In this document: positions 23,371 through 34,527 of the stretch, piece by piece
Layout of the letters: each line of letters opens with the position of its first letter
Position numbering within the stretch: the first letter of the stretch is position 1
Assembly: GCA_005784505.1 (NCBI GenBank)
Contig: VCAZ01000025.1
Location: forward strand, 4,238,501-4,302,500
Source: Bagarius yarrelli
Taxonomy: Eukaryota; Chordata; Actinopteri; Siluriformes; Sisoridae
Direction of reading: 5' to 3'
Length of the DNA stretch: 64,000 nt
Notes under the pieces: model-generated
Told to the model about the DNA's origin: nothing
Database searches by the model: none
The model's input: the letters and a program-made list of their open reading frames with translations, nothing else
Program-made: the position numbers and the translations under genes

Positions 23371-23836
23371 AGAAATGCACCGATACAAATACTGGTATCG
23401 GTATCGAGGCCGATAGTGAGCTCATGTAGTCGTTCTCGTTAAAACTAATACTCCGATACAAAAGAACGATGCCTCTTGTGATGTCATTGACAGAACTTTC
23501 AGTGCACAAAGACTCCGGCAGCAGCGGCAAAATGTCAGACTCAGAGGTGTAGAAATATTTTTAAACTAATGTTAAAAACCCACGCATGTCAGACTGAAAA
23601 TGTTTTTTTTTTTTGCAAAAATATCAAGTGGTACAAAAATTTGTATTTATTTTATGAGTAATATAATGAAAACACAAAAATAAGCATGGAGAATTTGCAA
23701 GAAAAGAGAAAATGGCAAAAGAAAATACAAATAATCCCACATCCAAAAAAAAAGTCTGGTATCGGTATCGATATCGAAGAGTACCAGAAAAAAAATATCG
23801 GTACGCATACTCGTTTTAAAAAAAATAGTATCCCTG
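23371..23836. mobile_element. hAT-like non-autonomous element
   Basis: The left end (AGAAATGCACCGATAC, then ACTGGTATCGGTATCG) and the right end (GGTATCGGTATCGATATCG, then TATCGGTACG and TAGTATCCCTG) are inverted and share the CCGATACC core typical of a common vertebrate hAT family. Imperfect 8-bp flanks (GTATTTAC and GTATTCAA) may be the target duplication. The interior has no transposase frame. Confidence 0.65.
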
Positions 23837-23869
23837 GTATTCAACTTCTACATTGTAGCGTGATTACAA

Positions 23870-24013
23870 CATTTACATTTACAGCATTTGGCAGACCCCC
23901 TTATCCAGAGCGACTTGCTCAGGGGCCCAACAGTGGCTTGGTGAAGCTGAATCTAACCCACAATCATCGGGTTGGTAGTCCAACACCTTAACCATGAGCT
24001 ACCACTTCCCCAC
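23870..24013 (-). repeat. tRNA-derived SINE, family A
   Basis: Reverse orientation, immediately right of the hAT-like element: CATTTACATTTACAGCATTT, CCTTATCCAGAGCGACTTG, CAGGGGCCCAACAGTGGC and CCAACACCTTAACCATGAGC. A small internal deletion removes the AATTAGGGG segment. Confidence 0.85.
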
Positions 24014-25739
24014 TAGGGATGAAATTTTGCAATTCATTCTCACGGGTTTGTAAATTTTGTTAGAACAGCAAGCTTTCCGATATGTGTTAAGGAACCCGAC
24101 TGTATATTGGTACATTAAATTGTCTTAACTGCATGCTAACATGCTAACATTCTCTATCAATTGTAGCAGGTAGGAGGTGGAATACAATGATTAATAGGAA
24201 TGATGTGCATACAAATCTTGTTTATTTGTATAATCTTAGCACATTGTTAATAAACCAGCCATTGTGTATCATGACTGAGTTTGATTAGTTGTTCTTTTGT
24301 CAGTCGCTTTTGAATAAACACTTTTTCGACATGTAAATGTAGCCTAAAAAATGATGTTTAAAAATGATACAGTGCAATCCGCACCTATACAGGTGACAAT
24401 CTGCCAGCAAAGACTGGGGGTGAAGCCACAAGTACAGTTTACAAACCTGACATTGCAGTGTTAAATCAGCAAATACAAATAAAATAGCAAACCCATCTCC
24501 AGGGATTGGAGACTGTAAGTTATCTACTGGCTGAAGCATGAAGAGAAACACTCGGAGAAACAGATATCAAGTCTCTGAGCACAGGCAGGTGAGACAAATG
24601 CAACAGATGCGCATTGAAACGTGGTACAATGACTTCATAAATCAAACCAAACTCCATTTTTGCACGTCTTTTAATAATAAGATGGAATCCTAATGGCCAA
24701 GTTTATGCCAACATTTCTGATGATTGTGTTCATCACCTCCATCACCGCAGATGCATTGTGTCCTAGTAATAGTCGGTTTAAACACATCTAAAGAATTACA
24801 GGCTACAAAAGGAATCTTGAAAGTGAATAGGAAAAAAAAAAGAACGCTATCAAGCATTAACTTGCCATTAATCATAATTAAACATAATCTACAGGCGTAC
24901 TGATAGAAAATTGTCTCAATTAATGTCAGTGCAGCTGAGTGGATTGAAGCAAGGCTGCTTGTAAGCTAGTGTTTCCTCCAGGTGCGCCGTGCACCTCCTG
25001 CGCTTTTATTTGTGTTTTTGTGTGTGAGTGTGTCTGCACCCTGCAGGGCTGTGTGTGGGTGGGTAGGATGGAGCGCGGTGAGGATCTCTGAATGAAATTT
25101 TTGCTGCAATGTCTGCTCTTGCGACAAAAAAGTGACAAACACATGCTGACCCTGTGATTCACCTGCCAATAGTCCACCGTACAGGGAGGCATTGCAGTAG
25201 CATTACATATGTCTTTACAGGACATGTAGGAACAGTAGAAAACAACACGTCTGCTAAAAGGCTATTGCGTGGAGTCAGACCTGAGCAGAAAGTCCAGGTA
25301 ATCGAGTGATATTCCGGCTGGAAACCTGTGTTTAAAGAGTTTCTTTGTGTGGGTTGAGGATAAATTTAGACATATAGGAGGAGGTGAATCAGATCCAGTT
25401 TCACCGCTTGGACCTTTGTTGCTGCAGAAAGCAGGCTTAAAAACATTGATGACTAAATGATGTCAATAAACAAGTTTCACTCAGCCTGCATATAATCACA
25501 GGCGGTACTTGAGGCAAATTATGCTGAAGCGGTTTAGCTGGCAAACAATGTTAAGAACACTGGCTCTGGCCAAACAACCGATGGGATCTCTGCAACACAC
25601 ACAAATCAAAAACGTTACTGTTTCTAGTTAGACAGATGTCATGGTAGATAGTGACCTTAAGAAATCTCTGGAAGAGTGTGTCCTTAGACCGAACATCGGG
25701 TACTAATACTAACAGGCCTGAGATAGTGATGAGCAATGA

Positions 25740-26060
25740 AGGCTAACAGAGAGCTTATTCATCAAACACCTGTGGTGGCCCTGATGCCAGTTCAGCCTCT
25801 TCCTCAGGGTCAGGACTGAGCGTGTGATAGATGCCTTTCATATGCTCTGCCTGCTCTTTGGCTCACAAGTGGCCTGTGGTCTTTAGGGCAAAGGAACTCA
25901 TTTAAACATCACCAGTGAAGTATCTGCATATAAACACACAACGGAGGCCTTAATAGAATTGAAGCGGCGCAATTAAATATTCACTGGTCAGTTTATCAGA
26001 AATGCAATACTGACGCCAGATTTGCTGATGCGGTGAGATTTTCTAGCACAACAACATGGA
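25740..26060. other. Candidate conserved non-coding element
   Basis: Unique sequence without repeats or an extended frame, including GGCGCAATTAAATATTCACT and GGTCAGTTTATCAGAAATGC, blocks of the kind often conserved near developmental or neuronal genes. Conservation has not been tested. Confidence 0.25.
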
Positions 26061-28211
26061 ATATTGCACAAATAATGGCAGAAATCTCTCTGTAGACAAA
26101 TGCGGTCATTAGGAATGACTATACTACTACTGCAGCAGAGCTAGATAGATTTCAAATAAAAGAATTGAAGTACAGGGAATAATAATAAAAAAACAATTGT
26201 ACGCTATAATATGAGCAAATAAGAATCATAAATACAAAGTTTGCCATGCAAGATTTCACGGACAGTAATGACTGACAGGATGATGTCAGTAAAATTGGTG
26301 TGTATTAGTACCGGAGCATCACTGAAAAATATCAAATAAAATCAGTATCGACGTTCCCTATACACAGTTTGCGTGATTGTGGATTGAAAGTGAAAGTAAA
26401 ACAAGAGTGAGAATACAAATGCAATTTCAAAACCTGAAATATAGATGCCAGAAAATTACATCCAACGCAATTACCCAACTAAATGTGTAAGAGAATTTAA
26501 AAAGCATTGAAATATATTCTCCTTTTCTATTAGATAGGTGAACGGGCAGTGAGGTGATGCATTTTGGTAGCCTGATTGGAAGACAAAATAGTGCAGGGAT
26601 GTTGGGCTAGGGATTTTGCAAGCTCTATACAGCCATAATTACTGACTGAAACAAACCAGGGTGAGCTACAAGCTGACAGCTTGGAATACACAGCCTTGAG
26701 GTGTCTGGGCAACAACAGTGGAAAAAAAACATATCAAGATTCACTCAGGAGTCTGAGGCAAAACTGAAAGACGAGCGAAAATTTGATCATAGTTTTTCCC
26801 ATTATGATGAATAATATGAACATTATCTGAAGCCCCAGACTTTCATCTGTGTGATTTTATGTATTGTAATGCTACCACATCATTTGCTAATTAGATAATT
26901 GCATAAATGAGCATTAGGTGCCATTAAACAGCTGGTGAGAGTGTGTCTGGTGCTGTTGTGGGAATTTGACCGACTACCTCCTGTCTCTGCACTTCATACT
27001 GCAATGTACAGAATGCTGGTCCTGCAGTGTCGGCTTTCTGTACATCTCTCATTTCCTTCCCGTGTCCTCATCGACTTTAAACTGATTCCAGTTAGAGCTA
27101 TCATTATGCTGCCACCCTACATCCCATACCAAAAATCTTTGCCTCAAACAACCCATTCCGTATGATGATCTAAAACACTCTTCATCCAGGGCAAGGCTGT
27201 CCAAAGGAGTGAGAGTCAACACGCCTTAACTGTGCAACACGCCATGAAGCTCCATGGGCTACACCCTAAGACTAAGCTCCTAAGCCTACGCTAACCTGCC
27301 ACCACCGTATACCGTAACTCAATGTCCATCTGTCAACAGAATAAACGAGTGGGTGATGAGGGTTTGGTCCATTTGAACCCCTGCAGCCCGGAGAAAACAG
27401 TCCTTGGTTGGACGCAATGCCATCAGGCACTGTGAATCATATCAGTTGGCACAAGCAAACACACAAATTAGCTTTTCAGTGAGAGGTGGCCAGGCCACCC
27501 TGTGTACCCAAGAAGCCAGAGGAAATGAAAAGGGCAGGAACAAGAGAACTACAGCGTCAAATAAGATTGAGATGTTAACCAGATGCTTAAAGAGGTGCAA
27601 AATAGGAACACCTGGACAGGGTTTTATTATTTATAATGTGCAAATGGGTATGCTCAAAAAATGACTCATACTGTTAGTACCCAATTAGACATCTTTTACC
27701 CCACGGATTGTGGAATGTGAAAGTTTCTGTTCTAGCGTAATATAAAACATGAATAATAAAATAATGAGAAAATTATGCAGCCGCGTCTATACTTATAATT
27801 TCTATGGTAACAGGGACTTACGGTTTATGCTCCAGATAACTAACAATTGTAATCTTTTTTTAAGACAAGTTATAAGGTATAAATCAATAAACCACACGAT
27901 TACAGGAACAGGAACAACCTCAGGCAACACCTGAATTTCTTCCTAAGATAACACACTACCCATGTGTTTTATTTCCTACAAATGCATGCTTATGCCGTAC
28001 AAAGTTATAAGCTAGAAGTGAGATATTGCACTCGCTAGGAAAAATAAGATTAGATGACAACTGTATAACCCCTCCATTGTTTTTAGAAACACTATTCCAA
28101 TCCTTATAACTGTCGTAAACCTGTATTATAATATTCATTACAAAAAAAGTTATTAAAACCTGTTTTATCACAGTTCTAAAATCATGATGGTCGCACGGCC
28201 ATCAGTGCGAA

Positions 28212-28365
28212 CATGGCAGCACAGTGACTAATTTAAAGAATCGTGGGTTAAATTCTCACTGGTGGGCCCCTGAGCGAGGCCCTTAACCCTCAACTGCTCA
28301 GATGTATAAAAAAAAAAGTAAGTTACTCTGGATAAGGTCATCTGCCAAATGCCAGAAATGTAAAT
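28212..28365 (+). repeat. tRNA-derived SINE, family A, degraded
   Basis: Eroded head (GCAGCACAGTGACTAA, ATCGTGGGTTAAATTCTCAC), then GTGGGCCCCTGAGCGAGGC, CCTTAACCCTCAACTGCTCA and the tail CATCTGCCAAATGCCAG. Confidence 0.8.
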
Positions 28366-29136
28366 CAAACATATAGATTTTATAAGTTATATTTTTTATA
28401 TATAAAATAAATATTTACTCACTAATGAACCTTCTCTCTGTAAAATGTTTTTACCATTAATAGCATCTTTTATACAATTTAATCTCAATGTTGCCACCAA
28501 CTGTCGAGTTCAGCAGACTCTTTTTTCACTCTATATTGTTGTTATTATTACTATCGTTTCACAGGGTAGCTCATTCTGTGACAGGGTATATCATATCATC
28601 ATCATGTCACTCTGATATGCCACAAATAAACTGACATCATAGCAGGTTTTAACATGGGGTGAAAACTGCCTGGAGCAGAACCTGATGGCGGCTCACAGAT
28701 ATCAGAGCAAGAGTTTTTGAATGGTTATGCAGATTTTGTCAGTTTTCCTGATAAGCCTACACAACTGACATATAACTGCCATATAACAGTAAAAGTGTAC
28801 CCCACCCTCACCGTCCAAACCCACGCCTCCTAAACGCGTACACACTAGACGACCAGAGACAACATTACTACAATACATCGTGTTATTCACCGATAAAACG
28901 TTAAAATAATACATTTAGTAACAGTACTAAAATTCCAAATCTTCGTCTATCTCTATATTTCTAAAGTGTTAATTCTTTTGGTATGTTTCAGTGTGGATTA
29001 TGTTACCACCGAATAAATTATGTTACCTCTGAAATAGTTAACTAATATCGGTTAAAAACTAGCAGCCATATGATAGTGAAAAAGTGCCAACCAACAGTTT
29101 GTCAGATTTATAATTAAATAATATATTATAAATAAT

Positions 29137-29299
29137 TTATATTTATAGCATTTGGCAGACACCCTTATCCAGCACAACTCACATTTATTTTATTTCAACA
29201 ACTGGGGGGGGGGTAAATTGGGGGTTAAGGGCCTAATCAAACCCACAATCGTCTGGTTAGCAGTCCAATACCTTAACGATTGAGTTACCACCTCACCAT
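29137..29299 (-). repeat. tRNA-derived SINE, family A
   Basis: Reverse orientation: TAGCATTTGGCAGACACCC, CTTATCCAGCACAACTCACA, a nine-base G run, GGGGTTAAGGGCC, CAGTCCAATACCTTAACGAT and the 5' end CCACCTCACC. Confidence 0.85.
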
Positions 29300-29689
29300 A
29301 AGCTGGGAAATGGTTAAAGAGACCAGGCAAGCAACCTGATTAATGATTTGTCCAACAGAGACATACATGTACATGTCAATGTTTCCATTTCCCCTGACTG
29401 AGATAGTTATAATATAATAAATGTTACTGCAATTACAAATTCATACCACTGAGATGAAATTCAGATTTCTATTAACCAGCTTGATAGTCATAAAAACCAA
29501 CTGCACAGTGTGCTAATTTGACTCTTGCTACTAAAATCCATATGTAGCTGACGATATAAAAGATAGTTGACTCCCAAAATAACCCAACCATGAAAGCCTT
29601 CATGTTCTTCAGATAAATAGATGCAAATTACTGAGAAGTTTAAAGCCCAGACTCTTCAGGAACATTATATTCTCTTTATAAAATTCTCC

Positions 29690-29835
29690 AGCTGAAGGGC
29701 TTGCCGTGCTCTCTTCCATTTAAATCAACACCTAGTCACAGTCCATTAACTGTCTGATTGCCAGGTAATTATTATGCTCCCAAATTAGATTTGACCACAT
29801 TGAAAGTAAATTAAGTAATCATGCATTAACAGGGT
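29690..29835. other. Candidate conserved non-coding element
   Basis: Unique AT-rich block with AGGTAATTATTATGCTCCCA and AAATTAAGTAATCATGCATT, resembling clustered homeodomain or POU sites. There is no coding signal. Texture-based. Confidence 0.25.
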
Positions 29836-30587
29836 ATTATCCAATGGGAAGGCTGTTCATACACATTAGGATGATGGTAAAAAAATAAAGGCAGGATAAA
29901 AGCTAGATGGTTGGCCTGGTTAGCTTCTATATGAAATGCTACATCAAGCAAAGCTCGGTTTCTGTGTAGGATATAAAATATATAAACCAATAAATCACAG
30001 CAATCCCATTTTATCCTCGGACCTGCGTCATTCATTCAACTAACGCATGTTTGTCTTAATAAATATATTATTATGGTGTTTTTAAAGTAAGGATGCTAAA
30101 CGCAGACTAATTTACCCTCCTTAGTGCAAATTACCACAGCTGGAAAGTCACAATTAGTGAAGTACAAATGAAAAAACCTGAAGAGAATGAAACAACTGGC
30201 ACAGGTAGGAACAGGAATGTCCAGGAGAACAGGCAAACAGGCAAACAGGCAAAAGGAAATCAAACCATTAATTATTCACACACTAACCCGAAAAAATGGC
30301 TCGGTAGGCTATTGAAGCAAACTCAGGATTTACATCCGGTAGGACCTGTAGGGGTCAAAGCAATGACAAGCAACATACAGCAAGGGGAAATTTATACTCA
30401 AATCCACTTTAGGACCTGCTGTAGACCAATTCCGCCGGAGTATATCTCAGTCTGTTTACACGCCATGCTGTCATTTGTTCACTCCTCAGTTTACTTCATA
30501 AAATAAATCAAAAGTCTGGCTTGTGACGTCACTACTTGCGACCAACTTCGGGGTCATTATGCACAGAACGCTTAGAGAATGTCTTAT

Positions 30588-31106
30588 TATAGATAGATGG
30601 ACGGACTCACCACATACAGATAGACAGACAATAGATAGATGGACAAACAGACAGACAGACAGCAGACAGACAAAAATTGATAGATAAAAAGACAGACAGA
30701 CAGACAGGTAGGCAATAGATAGCTAGCTAGCTATAGATAGATAGACAATCAGACAGACATGCAGACAGACAGAAAGATAGACATACAGAGAGATAATAGA
30801 GCGAGACATAGAGAAACAGAAAAATAGAGAAAGAGAGACAGACAGATAAACAGACAGAAAGATAGACATAGAGAGATGATAGATAGATGGATAGATAGCT
30901 AGACAAACAGACAGACAGATAGAAATGATAGAAAGGCAGACAGACAGGTAGCTAGCTAGCTAGCTAGATAGATAGATAGATGGTGGACAGACAGACAGAC
31001 AGATAGATGGATAGATAGATAGACAGACAGATAGAAATGATAGAAAGGCAGACAGACAGGTAGCTAGCTAGCTAGCTAGATAGATAGATAGATAGACAGA
31101 CACACA
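30588..31106. repeat. (GATA/GACA)n-rich tetranucleotide array
   Basis: Mosaic of AGAT, ACAG and TAGC units. A unit of about 112 bp is tandemly duplicated: the run starting AGAAATGATAGAAAGGCAGA and ending in a (TAGC)n stretch occurs at about 30921 and again at about 31033. The array is therefore partly a higher-order repeat. Confidence 0.9.
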
Positions 31107-31639
31107 GACATGACATTAGCATAAAGAATTACTCTTTACTTAATATGTAATTATGCACATGTGGCACAAGTTTTACGTTTCCAGTAGATTTAAAAATTTG
31201 TTCATGGTTGCCGAGAAAAACACACTTTTGGATAAAGCAGTTTATTAAACTTTATGATTTATGATTTTTAAGGCTGCACACATGAACATATGACATTAGC
31301 ACAGTATCTTGTACTCCCTTGTTATCGTCTGCTTTTTTACACTGTGTGTGTTAATAATATGGTGGAAGTGACCACACACTTAATCACAATACGGAAATAT
31401 GTTGCTTTTTCATTCATTTACATGTAGTCGCTGGTGTTGTGAGCAGGACTGCATCACCTCCGAAAAATCTATCATTCCTTCTGAAGGATTATTCCCGGAA
31501 TGATGTAGGGTCGTGTCTGTGCTGTTGGCGTTAATGATGATAATTCCATTTAAGTCGGTCACAAACCGATTAAACACCAAAAAAACAAGACGGCGGAGGT
31601 GTAATTTGGCCAGGGAAGTAAAAAAAAATGTCATTTTAG

Positions 31640-32130
31640 ATAAAGTAACAGCTCAGCCGCCCACCCTTTCCTATAAATGCAGCCAGTAAAGGATGATGCT
31701 GCTCATGGGTGGCTGGATTCCACAAACACTGTATTCACTTCAGGTTCTTTCCTACTCATATTTTTCAGCAGGGCAGCCAATAAATTAGTAGCTCTGAACT
31801 GGGCCATTTTCTGGTTCTCCCAATCCAATACGGAGAAGCTGAAAGGCAAAGGATTTCTCTCTGTAAATGTGCTCCAGCCGCCACAGCCTGTGGCTTATTA
31901 TGCTGTTATGAGTCCATTCTGAGTAAAGCTCATGCTGTTAAAGTGATTTAGCGGAATGGCTTGGGAGAGCTGAAAGGAAACAATACAGCTCTGCAGCAGC
32001 AGTGGACGGCCGCACTTGGCCTGCTGCTGCTTCTGCGTGGTGATGGAGCTGCAACTGGACACGGCCTTGAGCTGGTACTCTGCTGATGATAACTGAAAAA
32101 CCTCTGAGTGCATTTATAACCGGTGTGCAT
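31640..32130. other. Candidate conserved non-coding element, about 0.5 kb
   Basis: The largest stretch of unique, GC-balanced sequence in the right half of the window. Blocks include GCCAATAAATTAGTAGCTCT, CAGCCGCCACAGCCTGTGGC and GATTTAGCGGAATGGCTTGG. Open frames of 70-80 codons exist on both strands but have no domain, and I see no exon-like splice pairing. A regulatory element seems more likely than an exon. Confidence 0.3.
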
Positions 32131-32485
32131 CAGCTGGAATATATCAAATGAATGTGCCACTATCTGTACAGCACTTTTTATTATTTTAAATGCACCCCCT
32201 CACTCTGCCCTGAGTATACCCTGAGGTAAAACAGAGAAAGACAGCGCTCCCACTGTTTCTCAATCATGACTACATCACTCCAGTACATTATTGGGCTTAG
32301 CTACAGATTTTTTTGCTTGGGATGTTTTTCTAAAACAAATTGGAGAGAGGATTTTCAATACAGAAAACAAACTATTAAACTAATCTGACCCAACACAACT
32401 ACTAAATCCAAAGGAACAATCACAGTTTATAGGGTTATCTCATTAAACAGGGATCATGAACACAACAATGTAAATGTGGGTATCA

Positions 32486-32489
32486 CTAC

Positions 32490-32536
<47 letters not shown>

Positions 32537-32927
32537 GCGACTGACAGACAGACATACAGATAGACAAAAAGATAGACAGACGGACAGGCAGACAGACAGA
32601 TCGATCAGAGGTAGATAGACAGACAGACAGGTGATAGACAGATAGATAGATAGATAGATAGACCAGCAATAGACAGACAGACAGATAGACTAATAGATAG
32701 ACAGGCAGATAGGATAGATTGGGTAGATAGACAGACAGACAGGCACACAGACATAGATCAGAGACAGACAGATAGACAAACAAACAGGTAATAGACGGAC
32801 AGATGGATGGATGGATGGATGGATAGATGGATAGACAGATAGACAAACAGACAGGTAATAGACGGATGGATGGATGGATGGATGGATGGATGTATTGATA
32901 GATAGATAGATAGATAGATAGATAGAC

Positions 32928-32959
<32 letters not shown>

Positions 32960-33003
32960 GGATAGATAGATAGATGGATGGATGGATAGATGGATGAATG
33001 GAT
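32486..33003. repeat. (GATA/GACA/GATG)n array
   Basis: A pure (GATA)n start, then a mixed region with AGACAGAC, GGATG and GATA blocks. The minus strand reads as artificial Ile/Ser/Tyr/Leu-rich frames of up to 136 codons, which are repeat artefacts. Confidence 0.95.
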
Positions 33004-33287
33004 TATGTTTTTCTAAAACAAATTTGAGAGAATTTTCAAATAAAATAGTAATGTGCTTTATATTCTTTTTTATATTCAGGATCTGTTCATTAGTATTCAT
33101 ACAAACCTAATGAATGAATATTCATAACATCATTTGCACACTGCAAAAAATATTTCTAAGCAAGTGAAACACTACTCATTAAAATATTAGATGCATTTAC
33201 ACATATTCAAGATCTTTTCATATTTTATGATATTTAATGTGACTATTAACAATCTGACAATGAGAAAAATCATCTAGGAACAGATGT

Positions 33288-33490
33288 TATAGATAGATAG
33301 ATCGATAGATCGATAGATAGAGATAGATAGATAGATCGATCGAGAGATAGATAGATAGATAGGGAATAAAACAGACAGACAGACAGAAAGGTAGACAGAT
33401 ATATAGACAGATAGAAGGACAGACATACATACATACAGACAGACAGATAGATAGATAGATGGACAGACAGGAAATTGATAGATGGAAAAG
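33288..33490. repeat. (GATA/GATC/GACA)n array
   Basis: A second tetranucleotide array separated from the previous one by about 285 bp of unique AT-rich sequence. It contains GATCGATAGATCG variants and an ACATACATACAGACAG segment. Minus-strand frames across it are artefacts. Confidence 0.95.
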
Positions 33491-33922
33491 AGAGTAAATA
33501 AATGTTCTGCATTTGTCTGTTTAAGCCATATAATCAAATCCATCCTTTTATACGGCACTACACAGCCGTTAAACCGCTGACACAGCTCCATTCAGCTGCA
33601 AGGATGTGCTACTTCCTTTTCTTATTCAAATCTGACTGTTACAGTATTAACTGCGCTTATGGAGTGCACTTTCGCATTTACACAGTCAAGTGCGCCGGGT
33701 TGTGTCAGGTGATATTCAGATTGCCATGAAATCTTCATTGAATTCTGTAACAGTAGGTGTGATAATGTTTTCACCATCTCGGATTACATGATGACTTTTC
33801 CAACAATACACCTGTGATTTAGGATAATTACGATGTTCTGCTTAGCATATCAAAACTCAATTTCGACATTCAGTGCTGTCTCAGTGGGAGGGATGATACT
33901 GTACGCTCTTTACTCTCTGCCC

Positions 33923-34087
33923 CAGAGGTGGTCTGGGAGGGTCGGTGTCCTGCAGAGTTTAGCTACAACTTGCCTCAACACACCTACCTGTAGGTTTCCA
34001 GTGTACCGTGCACGATCTTGATTATTTGATTCAGGTGTGTTTGATTAGGTTTGGAGCTATACTCTGCAGGACACCTGCCCACCCCTG
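33923..34087. mobile_element. hAT-type miniature element
   Basis: A 165-bp element with inverted ends: left CAGAGGTGG, then GGTGTCCTGCAGAGTTTAGC; right GCTATACTCTGCAGGACACC, then CCACCCCTG. The flanking 8-mers CTCTGCCC and CTTTACCC agree at six of eight positions, consistent with a hAT target-site duplication. It matches a common fish family of this design (family knowledge) and has no coding capacity. Confidence 0.8.
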
Positions 34088-34397
34088 CTTTACCCTGTCA
34101 ATCACAGCATCACCAACCAATTGTGTACATAAGTTTTCCGCTTTCGTCCAAATACGGCAGCTGTCTAACGTGTTACCTTTCCCGACATATACACTATCCA
34201 GTAGGAGCTGAGGTTTATTCCCATATACAGAAACATTTTGCACATGAATATAAGAGGAAATAAGTGAATAACTACTTTACAAATGAAACTTCCCAATGCT
34301 GGTTATTGCAGATGAGAGGATTAGAGTGTATGCGTAATATTGCACATAGATGTACCTGTGTTGGTGCCAACTCAATGATGAGTAAACCCACGCTTTG

Positions 34398-34527
34398 GGT
34401 TAGTGGTATTTCAGGTGTTGAGTTGCTGATTGGGCCCCTGGGCAAAGCCCTTAACCCTCAACTGTTGGATTAAAAAAAGAATAAGTCACTCTGGATGAAG
34501 GCATCTGCCAAATGACATAAATGTAGG
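34398..34527 (+). repeat. tRNA-derived SINE, family A, internally deleted
   Basis: Head remnant GTGTTGAGTTGCTGATTGG runs straight into GGCCCCTGGGCAAAGCCC, then CTTAACCCTCAACTG, AGTCACTCTGGATGAAGGC and ATCTGCCAAATGACATAAAT. The B-box region is deleted. Confidence 0.8.

Noticed and set aside
26935..27165. Plus-strand frame with VLIDFKLIPVRAIIMLPPYI, faintly like an L2 reverse-transcriptase tail
   Set aside because: The resemblance (IDFK and PPYI spacing) is too short and isolated. Nothing upstream or downstream continues it.
30588..31106. Possible CRISPR-like array because of regular repeats
   Set aside because: These are simple tetranucleotide repeats without unique spacers, in an animal genome.
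32454..33591. Ile/Tyr/Leu/Ser-rich minus-strand frames up to 136 codons
   Set aside because: Direct translation of tetranucleotide arrays.
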